From Alphaproteobacteria bacterium (lineage in GTDB: Bacteria; Pseudomonadota; Alphaproteobacteria; Rhodobacterales; Rhodobacteraceae), in NCBI GenBank assembly GCA_030427405.1, contig JAUHXK010000012.1, forward strand, positions 1 through 64,000: DNA of 64,000 nt. The letters are read 5' to 3'. The position numbers and the translations under genes are program-made. This document shows positions 37,385-45,294 of the stretch, piece after piece; the stretch's first letter is position 1, and each line of letters begins with the position of its first letter. The notes below the pieces were generated by a model that worked only from the letters and a program-made list of their open reading frames with translations, was not told where the DNA came from and did not search any database.

Positions 37385-37504
37385 TCATTCCGCCAAGCCG
37401 TCAAATCCCAGACGGTTGTCCCGGATTGCCCTGGCGGTCCGCCGGGTTCGGCGGTAGCACCAGGCAAACAAAAGGCCGGCGGTTACGAAATAGGCTGTCG
37501 TCAT
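37385..37504 (-). CDS. 39-residue single-span membrane protein downstream of a response regulator
   Basis: The peptide begins MTTAYFVTAGLLFAWCYRR and ends RDNRLGFDGLAE. It has one short hydrophobic helix followed by a strongly basic stretch, fitting an N-out/C-in inner membrane miniprotein. Its ATG lies one base after the response-regulator stop codon (TGAGATG), so it would be translated by coupling or reinitiation. I do not recognise a family. Confidence rests on position and amphipathic composition only. Confidence 0.5.
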   Translation of the reverse strand: MTTAYFVTAGLLFAWCYRRTRRTARAIRDNRLGFDGLAE

Positions 37505-37505
37505 C

Positions 37506-38225
37506 TCAGATCGCCTCTCGCTGTTCCAGACGGTTCTGTACTAGTCCGGCGACCCGCGCCGCCTGCGCGGTTACCGGCGTGCCGTCGAAACGTGTCGCGG
37601 CCAGTTTCCGTGCGGCATCTGCAAGCACCGTATCCTGGGCACAAACCGCCACGCCGCTGAGAAACCGTGCTGCATAGTCCAGCGTTGTCTGGTCGGTCGG
37701 ACCTGACAGAACATCGGCGATATGCGCCATGTCATCCTGATAGGCCAATGGATCCGGGCGAATGACCTCGTCCCGGATGGCGTGCAAACCGCTGGGGCGA
37801 CGATCCTCGGGCAGCAGTTCCAAAATGGATTTCTGGAAAAATGCAAGCGACGTCAAAGGCTTGGAAAGGAATCCGTCCGCACCCGCGCGCATTGCGGCGG
37901 CTTTGGTGTCTTCGTCGCCGGACATGCCCACAATGGCGCTGATCCGTGGGGTTGCCTGGCTGAGTTCGTCAATCAGGTCTGCACCGGATCCATCGGGCAG
38001 CCCCATATCCACGATGATGACGGTCGGGCGATAGATCTGCAGATGACGGCGTGCCGATTTCAGGCAGTCGGCCCGGCGGATGCGCGCGCCGCTGTGCAAG
38101 CACATCAGGCGCATGGCATCGCAGACATACCGGCTGTCTTCGACCACGAGGATGGTTTGCCCCAGCAGCGGCCGCATCGCGTTGGGCGGTGGGGTCGGGG
38201 CGGTGAATGGGTCCGAATCGTCCAT
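37506..38225 (-). CDS. Response regulator receiver protein with unassigned C-terminal region
   Basis: The 239-residue protein has a complete receiver domain at about 23-145: acidic pair Glu29-Asp30, phosphoacceptor Asp73 (VIIVDMGLPDGSG), Ser102 (GMSGD) and Lys122 (LSKPL). The C-terminal 95 residues (DPLAYQDDMAHIADVLSG to QAARVAGLVQNRL) are helical and match no DNA-binding family I know. The start is ATG 38225, set by the strong AAAAGGAG ahead of it. No histidine kinase is adjacent, so it may join a phosphorelay acting through protein contacts. Confidence 0.85.
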   Translation of the reverse strand: MDDSDPFTAPTPPPNAMRPLLGQTILVVEDSRYVCDAMRLMCLHSGARIRRADCLKSARRHLQIYRPTVIIVDMGLPDGSGADLIDELSQATPRISAIVGMSGDEDTKAAAMRAGADGFLSKPLTSLAFFQKSILELLPEDRRPSGLHAIRDEVIRPDPLAYQDDMAHIADVLSGPTDQTTLDYAARFLSGVAVCAQDTVLADAARKLAATRFDGTPVTAQAARVAGLVQNRLEQREAI

Positions 38226-38360
38226 TGCGAAACTCCTTTTCAGCAGATGCTTCACGCTAGGAACTTCTGGCTAACACGGGGTTAACAGGCGAATTCGCGC
38301 ACTTGCCCTTTGCCAGCGCAACCACCATAACCGCTGCAACGCAGAGCTGAGGAGGTTGCC

Positions 38361-38765
38361 ATGATTGGCCGTTTGAACCATGTCGCCATTGCCGTTCCCG
38401 ATCTCAAGGCGGCCTCGGACCAGTACCGGACCGCGCTGGGCGCCAAGGTCGGCGCGCCGCAGGACGAGCCCGATCATGGCGTGACCGTCGTCTTCATCGA
38501 ACTGCCGAACACCAAGATCGAACTGCTTTACCCGCTGGGGGATGACAGCCCGATCAACGGTTTCCTGGAAAAGAACCCGGCTGGCGGCATTCACCATGTT
38601 TGCTATGAGGTCGAAGACATCATCGCCGCGCGCGATCACCTGAAATCGAACGGTGCCCGCGTTCTTGGATCGGGCGAGCCGAAAATCGGGGCGCATGGCA
38701 AGCCGGTGCTTTTCCTGCATCCCAAGGATTTCAACGGGTGCCTGGTCGAGTTGGAGCAGGTATGA
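38361..38765 (+). CDS. mce: Methylmalonyl-CoA epimerase
   Basis: The enzyme interconverts (S)- and (R)-methylmalonyl-CoA in propionyl-CoA breakdown. The 134-residue glyoxalase-fold protein has the metal ligands in RLNHVAIAVPDL (His7), GGIHHVCYEV and the C-terminal CLVELEQV glutamate. GAGGAGG precedes the ATG. A DUF1467 gene follows after 22 bases, an arrangement I recall as conserved in Rhodobacteraceae. Confidence 0.95.
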   Translation: MIGRLNHVAIAVPDLKAASDQYRTALGAKVGAPQDEPDHGVTVVFIELPNTKIELLYPLGDDSPINGFLEKNPAGGIHHVCYEVEDIIAARDHLKSNGARVLGSGEPKIGAHGKPVLFLHPKDFNGCLVELEQV

Positions 38766-38787
38766 ACGTCCGGCAGGAGGGTCTGAA

Positions 38788-39063
38788 ATGACAATCACCG
38801 CCGCAGCCGTTCTGTTTGCCGTTATCTGGTTTCTGACCCTGCTTGTGATTCTTCCGATACGAATCCGTACCCAGGGCGATGTCGGCGAAATCGTTCCGGG
38901 CACCCATGCAGGGGCACCGGAAGAACATCACCTCAGAAAGAAATTGTGGATCACGACCGCAGTCTCGGTCGTTCTTTGGGCGATAATCGCGGGGATCATC
39001 CTGTCCGGGGTCATTTCCGTTCGCGATTTCGATTGGCTCAACCAATTGGAGCCACGGCAATAA
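38788..39063 (+). CDS. DUF1467 membrane protein
   Basis: The 91-residue product has two hydrophobic helices (about 5-24 and 55-77) flanking a polar linker (IRTQGDVGEIVPGTHAGAPE), the pattern of DUF1467. The function is unknown. GCAGGAGGG lies ahead of the ATG, and it shares a transcript with mce. The longer frame upstream reads mce in a wrong frame. Confidence 0.88.
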   Translation: MTITAAAVLFAVIWFLTLLVILPIRIRTQGDVGEIVPGTHAGAPEEHHLRKKLWITTAVSVVLWAIIAGIILSGVISVRDFDWLNQLEPRQ

Positions 39064-39087
39064 CTGTCAGGGCCTGTTCCCTGACAG
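39064..39087. terminator. Hairpin shared by convergent DUF1467 and EI24 genes
   Basis: CTGTCAGGG-CCTGTT-CCCTGACAG is a perfect 9-bp stem with a 6-base loop. It begins right after the DUF1467 stop and includes the last codons of the EI24 gene. No T-run follows, so it may end or protect both transcripts. Confidence 0.45.
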
Positions 39088-39765
39088 GCCATGAAAGATA
39101 TGGGTGAAAGTGGCGGCGCCAATAATCGGGATCACCAGGTTTACCAAAGGCACGGACAGAGGAATTGCCATCAGCGTGCCTGCAAGCCAGATCGTTGCTG
39201 CATGCTTTGAACGCAGCTTTTGCGCCCCCTCGCGCCCCAGTCTCCGCATCGCGGCGAGGGTGAAATATTCGCGTCCCAGCAGGAACCCGTTCATGCCCCA
39301 GAATATGAACAACGCAAGCGGGGCAAAGACCACGTACAGCACCAAGGCCAGCACATTGGCCGCGATCAGAACGCCGAGAAAGCTCAGTGTGTCGCGGGCC
39401 GCTTCGGAAAACGGCAGGCCGGGAACCTGTGGCAGGGTCGGGTAATGTTTGTCCTCAACGGCCTGGGCGACCTCGTCCAGAAACATTGATGTGATGGCCG
39501 AGGCCACCGGGATCATCAGGAAAACGGGCAAAACCAGGACCAGGACGATGCCTGAGTAGCCCAGGATGTCATTGAGCCAAGGCACCGCGCCGAAGAACGG
39601 AACCGAGATTTCCTGACCCGAGGCCCTGTTGATCAGCCAGATCGCGCCTGCACAGGCCCCGATCAAAAGCAGGATCGTCAACCCGACACCCCGAAGCAGG
39701 ACCGAGCGGAACCGTGGGTCACCGATTTGCCCAAGCGCCTGGAAAAAGGACTGAATGATAATCAT
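39067..39765 (-). CDS. EI24-domain (CysZ-like) membrane protein
   Basis: The 232-residue inner membrane protein has four main hydrophobic segments (about 20-42, 64-90, 130-165, 190-215) and the EI24 hallmark FIFWGMNGFLLGREYFTLAAMRR. Its E. coli relative CysZ aids sulfate uptake, but many alphaproteobacterial members have no known role. I prefer the ATG at 39765, which overlaps the nitroreductase stop (ATGA), over the GTG four codons upstream. Confidence 0.85.
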   Translation of the reverse strand: MIIIQSFFQALGQIGDPRFRSVLLRGVGLTILLLIGACAGAIWLINRASGQEISVPFFGAVPWLNDILGYSGIVLVLVLPVFLMIPVASAITSMFLDEVAQAVEDKHYPTLPQVPGLPFSEAARDTLSFLGVLIAANVLALVLYVVFAPLALFIFWGMNGFLLGREYFTLAAMRRLGREGAQKLRSKHAATIWLAGTLMAIPLSVPLVNLVIPIIGAATFTHIFHGLSGNRP

Positions 39766-40340
39766 TCGGATACCCACTGTGTCAGGGCGTCAATATCAGG
39801 GCGGGGGCGTTCAGGTGGTTGTGCCCCTTCGGTTGCAATATGGATCAGCCCAGCGACGCGTTCGGTGTCGCCCAACCCCAACGCTTGTTGGCAGAAGGCC
39901 CGATCATGGGTTTGCCAGCCGCTCAGCCAGTTCGCGCCCCATCCGGCGGCCAGGGCTGCGTTCAACAGCGCCAGGCAAACCGCCCCTGCGGAATAGGTCT
40001 GTTCGATTGCCGGAACCTTGTCCGACGGTTTTTGTATTTCGATCACCGCAACCGCCAAATGGCCCATGTCGAACTGGCTGCAGGCCTTGGCAATTTCCTC
40101 TGGCGACTTGCCAAGAGCAATCCCGCGGTCCCGTGTCAGCGCCGACAAGCGTGGCATCGCCCCTTTTTCCAGAACGATGAACCGCCAGGGTTCAAGCTTG
40201 CCATGATCCGGGCTGCGGGCCGCGGCGGTCAACAATGGCAACAATTCATCTCGGGACGGCGCCGGGGCAACCAGCGTCTTGGCGGGACGAGACCGGCGGG
40301 ACAGCAGAAAATCCAGGGCGGCCGGGTTTTTCAGGGACAT
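39762..40340 (-). CDS. Nitroreductase-family protein (YdjA-like)
   Basis: The 192-residue FMN enzyme fold is seen in FLLSRRSRPAKTLVAP, AAARSPDHGKLEPWRFIVLE, QTYSAGAVCLALLNAALAAGWGANWL. It is of the short, YdjA-like type and probably reduces quinone- or nitro-compounds with NAD(P)H. It is the first gene of a pair with the EI24 protein. Confidence 0.87.
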   Translation of the reverse strand: MSLKNPAALDFLLSRRSRPAKTLVAPAPSRDELLPLLTAAARSPDHGKLEPWRFIVLEKGAMPRLSALTRDRGIALGKSPEEIAKACSQFDMGHLAVAVIEIQKPSDKVPAIEQTYSAGAVCLALLNAALAAGWGANWLSGWQTHDRAFCQQALGLGDTERVAGLIHIATEGAQPPERPRPDIDALTQWVSE

Positions 40341-40475
40341 ATGTTAACTTTCTTTACATGGGCCTCTTGTATCTCGGTCAGAAGGCCATGTGTTTCAAGG
40401 GCTAAATCGGAAACTGTTGGCGCTGCCCGGCGTTGCAATATTATGTTCGTCATCGCCGCCAATTCCGGAGGGGTC

Positions 40476-40751
40476 ATGGCCAAACCAAAACTGCGTGATT
40501 TGCCCGACCTGACCGCGCTCGCCCGGCCTGGAACGGAGATCGACGTTCGGGTAACGCCGGGGGCGGCACGGGACCGGATAGAAACCTCGGACGAGGCGAT
40601 TCGCATCTATGTCACCACCGCGCCAGAAGCTGGCAAGGCGAACAAGGCCGTGCGTGCCCTGCTTGCACTGGCCATGGGGGTGTCTGCGTCATCACTTGTT
40701 CTGAAACAGGGGCAAAGCGGACGCCAAAAGCGGTTTGTCTATGACCCCTGA
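40476..40751 (+). CDS. DUF167 (YggU) family protein
   Basis: The 91-residue protein has the family core EIDVRVTPGAARDRIE, VTTAPEAGKANKAVRALLA and LKQGQSGRQKRFVYD. YggU-like proteins have no settled function. ATTCCGGAGGGG precedes the ATG at 40476, deciding it over earlier in-frame starts. It overlaps the end of the minus-strand gene below by 13 bases. Confidence 0.87.
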   Translation: MAKPKLRDLPDLTALARPGTEIDVRVTPGAARDRIETSDEAIRIYVTTAPEAGKANKAVRALLALAMGVSASSLVLKQGQSGRQKRFVYDP

Positions 40752-40984
40752 GGTGTCTCACGAATCTGGTAAACACCTTCCGGCAGATCAAGCGCAGCAG
40801 CCAGATCGCGCACCTGTTCCGGCGAAAGGGTTATTTTCTGAACCTGCTCGGTTCTGGGGTCCAGCTGCTCGAGCGTTACGCATTCGGCAAAGCTGTTTAT
40901 GACGATATCCTCTTGCAAAGGCTTGGGGCCCTCGTCCACCAGAGTGATAACCGTCGAGTCGAATTCATGCTCAATCGTAAACAT
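40739..40984 (-). CDS. Conserved hypothetical protein
   Basis: This 81-residue acidic protein begins MFTIEHEFDSTVITLVDEG and continues EDIVINSFAECVTLEQLDP and DLAAALDLPEGVYQI. The even hydrophobic pattern suggests a small beta-rich fold. From memory, close relatives occur across Rhodobacteraceae without a named domain. No function is inferred. The start has only a weak ribosome binding site. Confidence 0.65.
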   Translation of the reverse strand: MFTIEHEFDSTVITLVDEGPKPLQEDIVINSFAECVTLEQLDPRTEQVQKITLSPEQVRDLAAALDLPEGVYQIRETPQGS

Positions 40985-41104
40985 AAGGGCACAGTGCCGG
41001 GCCGGTCTGTGCATTGCAACCCGCAGGTGAGCTTAGGGGTGTGGTCAGCGTGGACCTGCCGCGCTAAGCTGTTGGTCCGGCAGGGTATGTGGAAAGGTCA
41101 TCGA

Positions 41105-41815
41105 ATGCGTTGCTTCGTCTTGCTGCTGGCACCGCTTCTGACTGCCTGCGCTTTGGGCTCGGATAGCCAGCGGTTCGTACCCGCCGAGGAATGGTCGCCC
41201 GCAAACCCAAGTCTGCAGGATACCGCGCGCACGTTCCAAGAGGTCAGCCGCCGTGTCGTCGCGGCCGCCAGCGCCGAATGCCGCAGGCAAACCAACAGGC
41301 CGAACTGTACCTTTGGTATTCTGGTCGATTTGGACCGGAACGCCCCCACCAATGCATTTCAAACGCTTGATGATTCCGACCAGCCTTTCATCATTTTCAC
41401 GCAGTCCATGATCCTGGCTGCGGATAACGGCGACGAGATGGCCTTTGTCATGGGGCACGAAGCGGCGCATCACGTTCTTGGGCACATCGACCGTCAGGCA
41501 AAAAATGCCCGGGAAAGCGCCAGGATATTTGGTGATCTGGCCCGTGACACCGGAGCCAACGCAGAAGAGATCGAACAGGCCCAGCAACTGGGTGCCGAGG
41601 TCGGTGTCCAAACCTATGTCAGGGATTTTGAATTGGAGGCCGACCGGCTGGGCACGGTCATTACCTATCAAGCAGGGTATAACCCACTGGTCGGGATGGA
41701 GTTTTTCAAGCGTATCCCGGATCCCGGTGATCGGTTTCTTGCCTCGCACCCGCCAAATGCGCGGCGGGTGCAGGTGGTTTTGGAAACCGCAGCCAAACTG
41801 GGTTTGACGCAATGA
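41105..41815 (+). CDS. M48-family metalloprotease lipoprotein
   Basis: The 236-residue protein has a lipoprotein signal (LLLAPLLTAC, Cys15), so Lgt and LspA should anchor it. The zinc site is GHEAAHH (His118, Glu119, His122), with the third ligand in DFELEADRLG. This is the compact M48 type related to YcaL/LoiP, used in envelope quality control. The lack of typical inner membrane residues at +2 (Ala16) favours the outer membrane. It overlaps the next gene by 4 bases. Confidence 0.9.
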   Translation: MRCFVLLLAPLLTACALGSDSQRFVPAEEWSPANPSLQDTARTFQEVSRRVVAAASAECRRQTNRPNCTFGILVDLDRNAPTNAFQTLDDSDQPFIIFTQSMILAADNGDEMAFVMGHEAAHHVLGHIDRQAKNARESARIFGDLARDTGANAEEIEQAQQLGAEVGVQTYVRDFELEADRLGTVITYQAGYNPLVGMEFFKRIPDPGDRFLASHPPNARRVQVVLETAAKLGLTQ

Positions 41816-42180
41816 CCAAGATTGCGCGCCTTGGCGTGATCCTGACGGATAGGGGGTCAAAATACGCCGTTTCGGGGGCGCATGTGACCACGCGCGCGCA
41901 GGTGGATGCGGTGCTGAAGGACCTGAAAGCCGATAAGGCCTATGCCCGGGCGACACACAATACCTGGGCCGCGATCCTGCCTTCGGGCGCGCTCAAGGCC
42001 GATGACGGCGAAACGGGCGCGGGCCTTGTCATCCTGCGCATGATGCAGCGGGCTGAGGTCGAAAACCACCTGATCGTCGTGACCCGCTGGTATGGTGGCA
42101 AAAAGCTGGGCGGGGACCGTTTTCGCAGGGTGCAGGATGCGACGCGCGCCTACCTGGATGCGCTGGAAACCCAGGCTTGA
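41812..42180 (+). CDS. Short YigZ/IMPACT (UPF0029) family protein
   Basis: The 122-residue protein has the UPF0029 core: AYARATHNTWAAIL, ADDGETGAGLVILRMM and VVTRWYGGKKLGGDRFR. YigZ proteins are usually about 200 residues with a C-terminal DUF1949 domain; only the N-terminal domain is present here. It is coupled to the M48 gene (ATGA). No activity is established. Confidence 0.85.
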   Translation: MTKIARLGVILTDRGSKYAVSGAHVTTRAQVDAVLKDLKADKAYARATHNTWAAILPSGALKADDGETGAGLVILRMMQRAEVENHLIVVTRWYGGKKLGGDRFRRVQDATRAYLDALETQA

Positions 42181-42250
42181 CCTGAATCAAGGGCAGATCC
42201 TGCTTGTTGGGGTACCCCTTTCCCATGGCGCGAACAGGGAAGGGAACCTT

Positions 42251-42502
42251 ATGCCCACACGCGAGACATTAAAGCTTCACGCCGGTCTGGTTGACGACAT
42301 GGCGATGTCGCTTGGGGTTGATCTGGAAGAAGCGGCCATCGGCGGCCAGCTTACCATCGACGACCTAACTGACGCAGTTTTGCGCTGCACGGGGTGCGCA
42401 AACCCGGCGCATTGCCAGGCCTCGCTGCAAGACTCGAACGATACACGCCAAACACCGGAATACTGCAGAAACCGGACGCTGCTTCATAAACTGATCTCTT
42501 GA
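42251..42502 (+). CDS. DUF6455 family protein, first of three
   Basis: The 83-residue protein has a helical N-terminus (LKLHAGLVDDMAMSLGVDLE), a central LTIDDLTDAVLRCTGCANPA and a cysteine set (CTGC, C, C) followed by EYCRNRTLLHKL. The cysteines could bind a metal or cluster. GGGAAGGGAACCTT precedes the ATG. Two paralogues follow directly. Confidence 0.72.
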   Translation: MPTRETLKLHAGLVDDMAMSLGVDLEEAAIGGQLTIDDLTDAVLRCTGCANPAHCQASLQDSNDTRQTPEYCRNRTLLHKLIS

Positions 42503-42516
42503 CCGAAGGGCTTGCC

Positions 42517-42786
42517 ATGACACCGCTTGGACATTTGATGACCCATTTTCGATTGGTCCTGCAAATGGGTCAGGCGACCGGAACCGATCTGGTCAAGGCG
42601 CGGCATTCAGGTGATCTGAGCCATCGGGAATGGGCCGGCATGGTTCAATCCTGCAGGGGATGTGCCTGGGCAGAGGCATGCCCGCGCTGGCTGGAGCAGC
42701 ACAAGACCAGTGCAACCGCGCCCAGGAACTGTCCGAATCGCGCGCGATTCGCACGGATCAGGGACAAGCAATCACAGGTGAACTGA
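42517..42786 (+). CDS. DUF6455 family protein, second of three
   Basis: The 89-residue paralogue keeps the same plan: an N-terminal helix (LMTHFRLVLQMGQATG), LSHREWAGMVQSCRGCAWAE, ACPRWL and NCPNRARFARI. The four cysteines match those of the neighbours. GAAGGG lies ahead of the ATG. Its stop overlaps the start of the third copy (TGATG). Confidence 0.72.
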   Translation: MTPLGHLMTHFRLVLQMGQATGTDLVKARHSGDLSHREWAGMVQSCRGCAWAEACPRWLEQHKTSATAPRNCPNRARFARIRDKQSQVN

Positions 42787-43043
42787 TGCCTTCTACGTCT
42801 TTGGGTGATATCGAAAAGCACTTTTGGCTAACGCGGTCTGTCGCCCGATGCATGGGGCTCTCCCTGACCGAAGCGATGGCCGAAGGGCAGCTTTCTGCCA
42901 ATGAATATGCCGAGCTGGTCACCCGGTGCCGCGCGGCCGATTGCAGCGAAAAATGTGCCTTTTGGCTGGCGATGCAACAATCCCAGGCAACTGCGGCGCC
43001 CGAGTTTTGCGCCAACGCGGCGATTCTGAATAATCTGACGTAA
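42786..43043 (+). CDS. DUF6455 family protein, third of three
   Basis: The 85-residue paralogue reads HFWLTRSVARCMGLSLTEAM, LSANEYAELVTRCRAADCSE, KCAFWLAM and EFCANAAILNNL. Cysteine spacing matches the upstream two. It is coupled to the second copy and converges with a CDGSH iron-sulfur gene 5 bases downstream. Function unknown. Confidence 0.72.
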   Translation: MPSTSLGDIEKHFWLTRSVARCMGLSLTEAMAEGQLSANEYAELVTRCRAADCSEKCAFWLAMQQSQATAAPEFCANAAILNNLT

Positions 43044-43048
43044 CGCCG

Positions 43049-43291
43049 TTACAGCCGCGAATGCGTTCCATCGCATATCGGCGCTGTCGAGCTTTGTTTG
43101 CAGCCACAAAAATAGACCTTTTTGCTGCTATCCGCCAAAAATTTCACCGGCTCGAACCCAGTTTCCTTGTGGGATCCGTCGCAAAACGGCTGTCGTTGTG
43201 ATCGTCCGCAGGCGCACCAGAAATAGGTTTTGCCTTCGGTGACGTCGACCGGATACGGACCTTTTTGGGCTATCTTGGCGTTTTCTGACAT
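43049..43291 (-). CDS. Double CDGSH iron-sulfur domain protein
   Basis: The 80-residue protein has two CDGSH motifs, each C-x-C...C-x3-[17 protein letters not shown] and [16 protein letters not shown]. Each should bind a labile [2Fe-2S] cluster with one histidine ligand, as in mitoNEET-type proteins. The start (MSENAKIAQ) follows GGAGCAGCC. It is convergent with the DUF6455 triplet; a redox role is likely but undefined. Confidence 0.88.
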   Translation of the reverse strand: MSENAKIAQKGPYPVDVTEGKTYFWCACGRSQRQPFCDGSHKETGFEPVKFLADSSKKVYFCGCKQSSTAPICDGTHSRL

Positions 43292-43510
43292 CTGGCTGCT
43301 CCGTCTTTGGCTGTGTCGCGCCTTAAGCATAGTCTGACGCAGCGTGATGCCAAGGCAAGGGCAACACATCGGGCATTATCGGGTGTTCCAGCGTGGTTTC
43401 GCCTCAAATCACGGCGATGTGATTGAGTCTGTTGCCAGAATGGAATGTACGGCCTATTCTGTCAGAGGCCCCGAAAAACTGGGCAATATCAGAAAAGTAA
43501 TAGAGGATTG

Positions 43511-43705
43511 ATGGACATGAAACTGAAATTCGCTGCTGTTGGCGCATTCGCCCTGGTCCTGACTGCATGCTCGCAGCAGGAAGAACCGACCCCGGTCTAC
43601 GTCCAGCCCGACTATGACAAATACGGCACCCCGAGCTGCTCGGTCGGCTATGAACTGGCCACCACCGAAGCAGGCCAGACCGTATGTAACCCGGTCGCAC
43701 AATAA
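43511..43705 (+). CDS. Small lipoprotein
   Basis: The 64-residue precursor has a lipobox (ALVLTACSQQ) after a short basic N-terminus, leaving a mature peptide of about 45 residues with two more cysteines (SCSVGYE, TVCNP) that could pair. AGAGG lies ahead. The ATG at 43511 or the one two codons later could start translation. A clean terminator follows. The function is unknown. Confidence 0.75.
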   Translation: MDMKLKFAAVGAFALVLTACSQQEEPTPVYVQPDYDKYGTPSCSVGYELATTEAGQTVCNPVAQ

Positions 43706-43761
43706 GCACTTCGCGGGCGGTCCAATTTCGGGCCGCCTGCACCCTTTCGAAAAGGATCAGG

Positions 43762-43782
43762 CCGCCCGTGGGGCGGTTTTTT
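43762..43782 (+). terminator. Terminator of the small lipoprotein gene
   Basis: CCGCCC-GTG-GGGCGG followed by TTTTTT. Confidence 0.85.
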
Positions 43783-43798
43783 GATCCAGAAAGATGCC

Positions 43799-45196
43799 TC
43801 AGCGCCCGGCGCTCAGCGTTCCCCAAAGGTCGTATTCCCCGGCCTCGTCCACATCGACGCTTACGATGTCACCGGGTTTCAAATCCTCGAACCCTTCGTC
43901 GATAAACAGGTTGCCGTCGATTTCAGGCGCATCGGACTTGGTCCGGCAGGTTGCTGCATCGTCGTCAACCTCGTCTACGATCACGTCAATGCGGCGCCCG
44001 ACCTTGGCGGCCAGTTTCGCCTCTGAGATCGCCTGAGCCTTTTCCATGAAACGTTCCCAGCGGTCCTGTTTGACTTCGGCCGGAACGTGATCCGGCAGGT
44101 CATTTGATCGCGCGCCATCAACGTTTTCGTATTGAAAACACCCCACGCGATCCAGTTGCGCTTCGTCGAGCCAGTCCAGAAGCACCTGGAACTCGGCCTC
44201 GGTTTCACCGGGATACCCAACGATAAAAGTCGACCGAAGGGTTATGTCGGGGCAGGTTTGGCGCCACGCGGCAATTTCATCCAGCGTTCGGGCGGCGGCG
44301 GCGGGGCGGGCCATACGTTTCAGAACGTCGGGATGCGCATGTTGAAAGGGGATGTCCAGATACGGAAGAACGTTGCAACCCGCGTCCGCCATCAGGGGGA
44401 CCAGCTCGCGCACATGCGGGTAGGGATAGACGTAATGCAGGCGAACCCAGGCATCCATCCGGCCAAGTTCGCGCGCCAGATCGGTAATGTGGCTGCGGAC
44501 ATCGCGATCTTTCCAGGGGTTCACGTCGTATTTTCGGTCCAGCCCGTAGGCCGACGTATCCTGCGAGATGACCAACAGCTCTTTTACCCCGTTGTCGACC
44601 AGCTTTTCGGCTTCGCGCAGGACGGCATGGGCAGGCCGGCTGGCCAGTTTGCCGCGCATGTCGGGGATGATGCAGAACCGGCACTTGTGGTTGCAGCCCT
44701 CGGAAATCTTGAGATAGCTGTAGTGGCGCGGCGTCAATTGCACGCTGCTGGCGGGCAACAGATCGACAAAGGGGTCGGGGTCGGGTGGCACTGCGGTATG
44801 AACCGCATCCAGAACCTGTTCGTATTGATGCGGACCGGTGACGGCCATGATCCTTGGGTGATGTTCGCGGATGTAATCCGGTTCGGCGCCCAGGCATCCG
44901 GTTACAATAACCCGGCCGTTTTCCACAAGCGCCTCGCCGATGGCATCCAGGGATTCGGCCTTGGCGCTGTCCAGGAACCCGCAGGTATTCACGATAACGG
45001 CATCAGCACCTGAATAGTCGGGCGAAATCCCGTACCCTTCGGCGCGCAGCCGTGTCAGGATACGTTCGCTATCGACCAGCGCCTTTGGGCAGCCCAGGGA
45101 AACCATGCCGATCGTCGGCTGGTTCGAACGGGGTGTGTCAGTGATCCGGGCGGCAGGGGCCAGGTCTGGGCGAAGATCAGGTGGGTTCGTGCTCAT
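43799..45196 (-). CDS. rimO: Ribosomal protein S12 methylthiotransferase
   Basis: RimO adds a methylthio group to Asp88 of protein S12 using two [4Fe-4S] clusters and SAM. The 465-residue protein has the MTTase domain ([17 protein letters not shown]), the radical-SAM motif [21 protein letters not shown] and a C-terminal TRAM domain (about 395-465). The start at MSTNPPDLR agrees with family length; codons upstream lie in the divergent promoter region. The AsmA gene is divergent. Confidence 0.96.
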   Translation of the reverse strand: MSTNPPDLRPDLAPAARITDTPRSNQPTIGMVSLGCPKALVDSERILTRLRAEGYGISPDYSGADAVIVNTCGFLDSAKAESLDAIGEALVENGRVIVTGCLGAEPDYIREHHPRIMAVTGPHQYEQVLDAVHTAVPPDPDPFVDLLPASSVQLTPRHYSYLKISEGCNHKCRFCIIPDMRGKLASRPAHAVLREAEKLVDNGVKELLVISQDTSAYGLDRKYDVNPWKDRDVRSHITDLARELGRMDAWVRLHYVYPYPHVRELVPLMADAGCNVLPYLDIPFQHAHPDVLKRMARPAAAARTLDEIAAWRQTCPDITLRSTFIVGYPGETEAEFQVLLDWLDEAQLDRVGCFQYENVDGARSNDLPDHVPAEVKQDRWERFMEKAQAISEAKLAAKVGRRIDVIVDEVDDDAATCRTKSDAPEIDGNLFIDEGFEDLKPGDIVSVDVDEAGEYDLWGTLSAGR

Positions 45197-45294
45197 GCGC
45201 GGCATATAGTGGGGAAAGCTTCCCCTTGCAATTACGATGCTCTCTGGGCGAACTGAAGGCAGAGCAGACAAGCCGGAACGGCAGGAGGCAAGGC

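Noticed and set aside
42251-43043. A toxin-antitoxin or phage origin for the three small DUF6455 genes
   Set aside because: They are paralogous to one another, with matching cysteines and no toxin-like features, and the flanks are chromosomal housekeeping genes.
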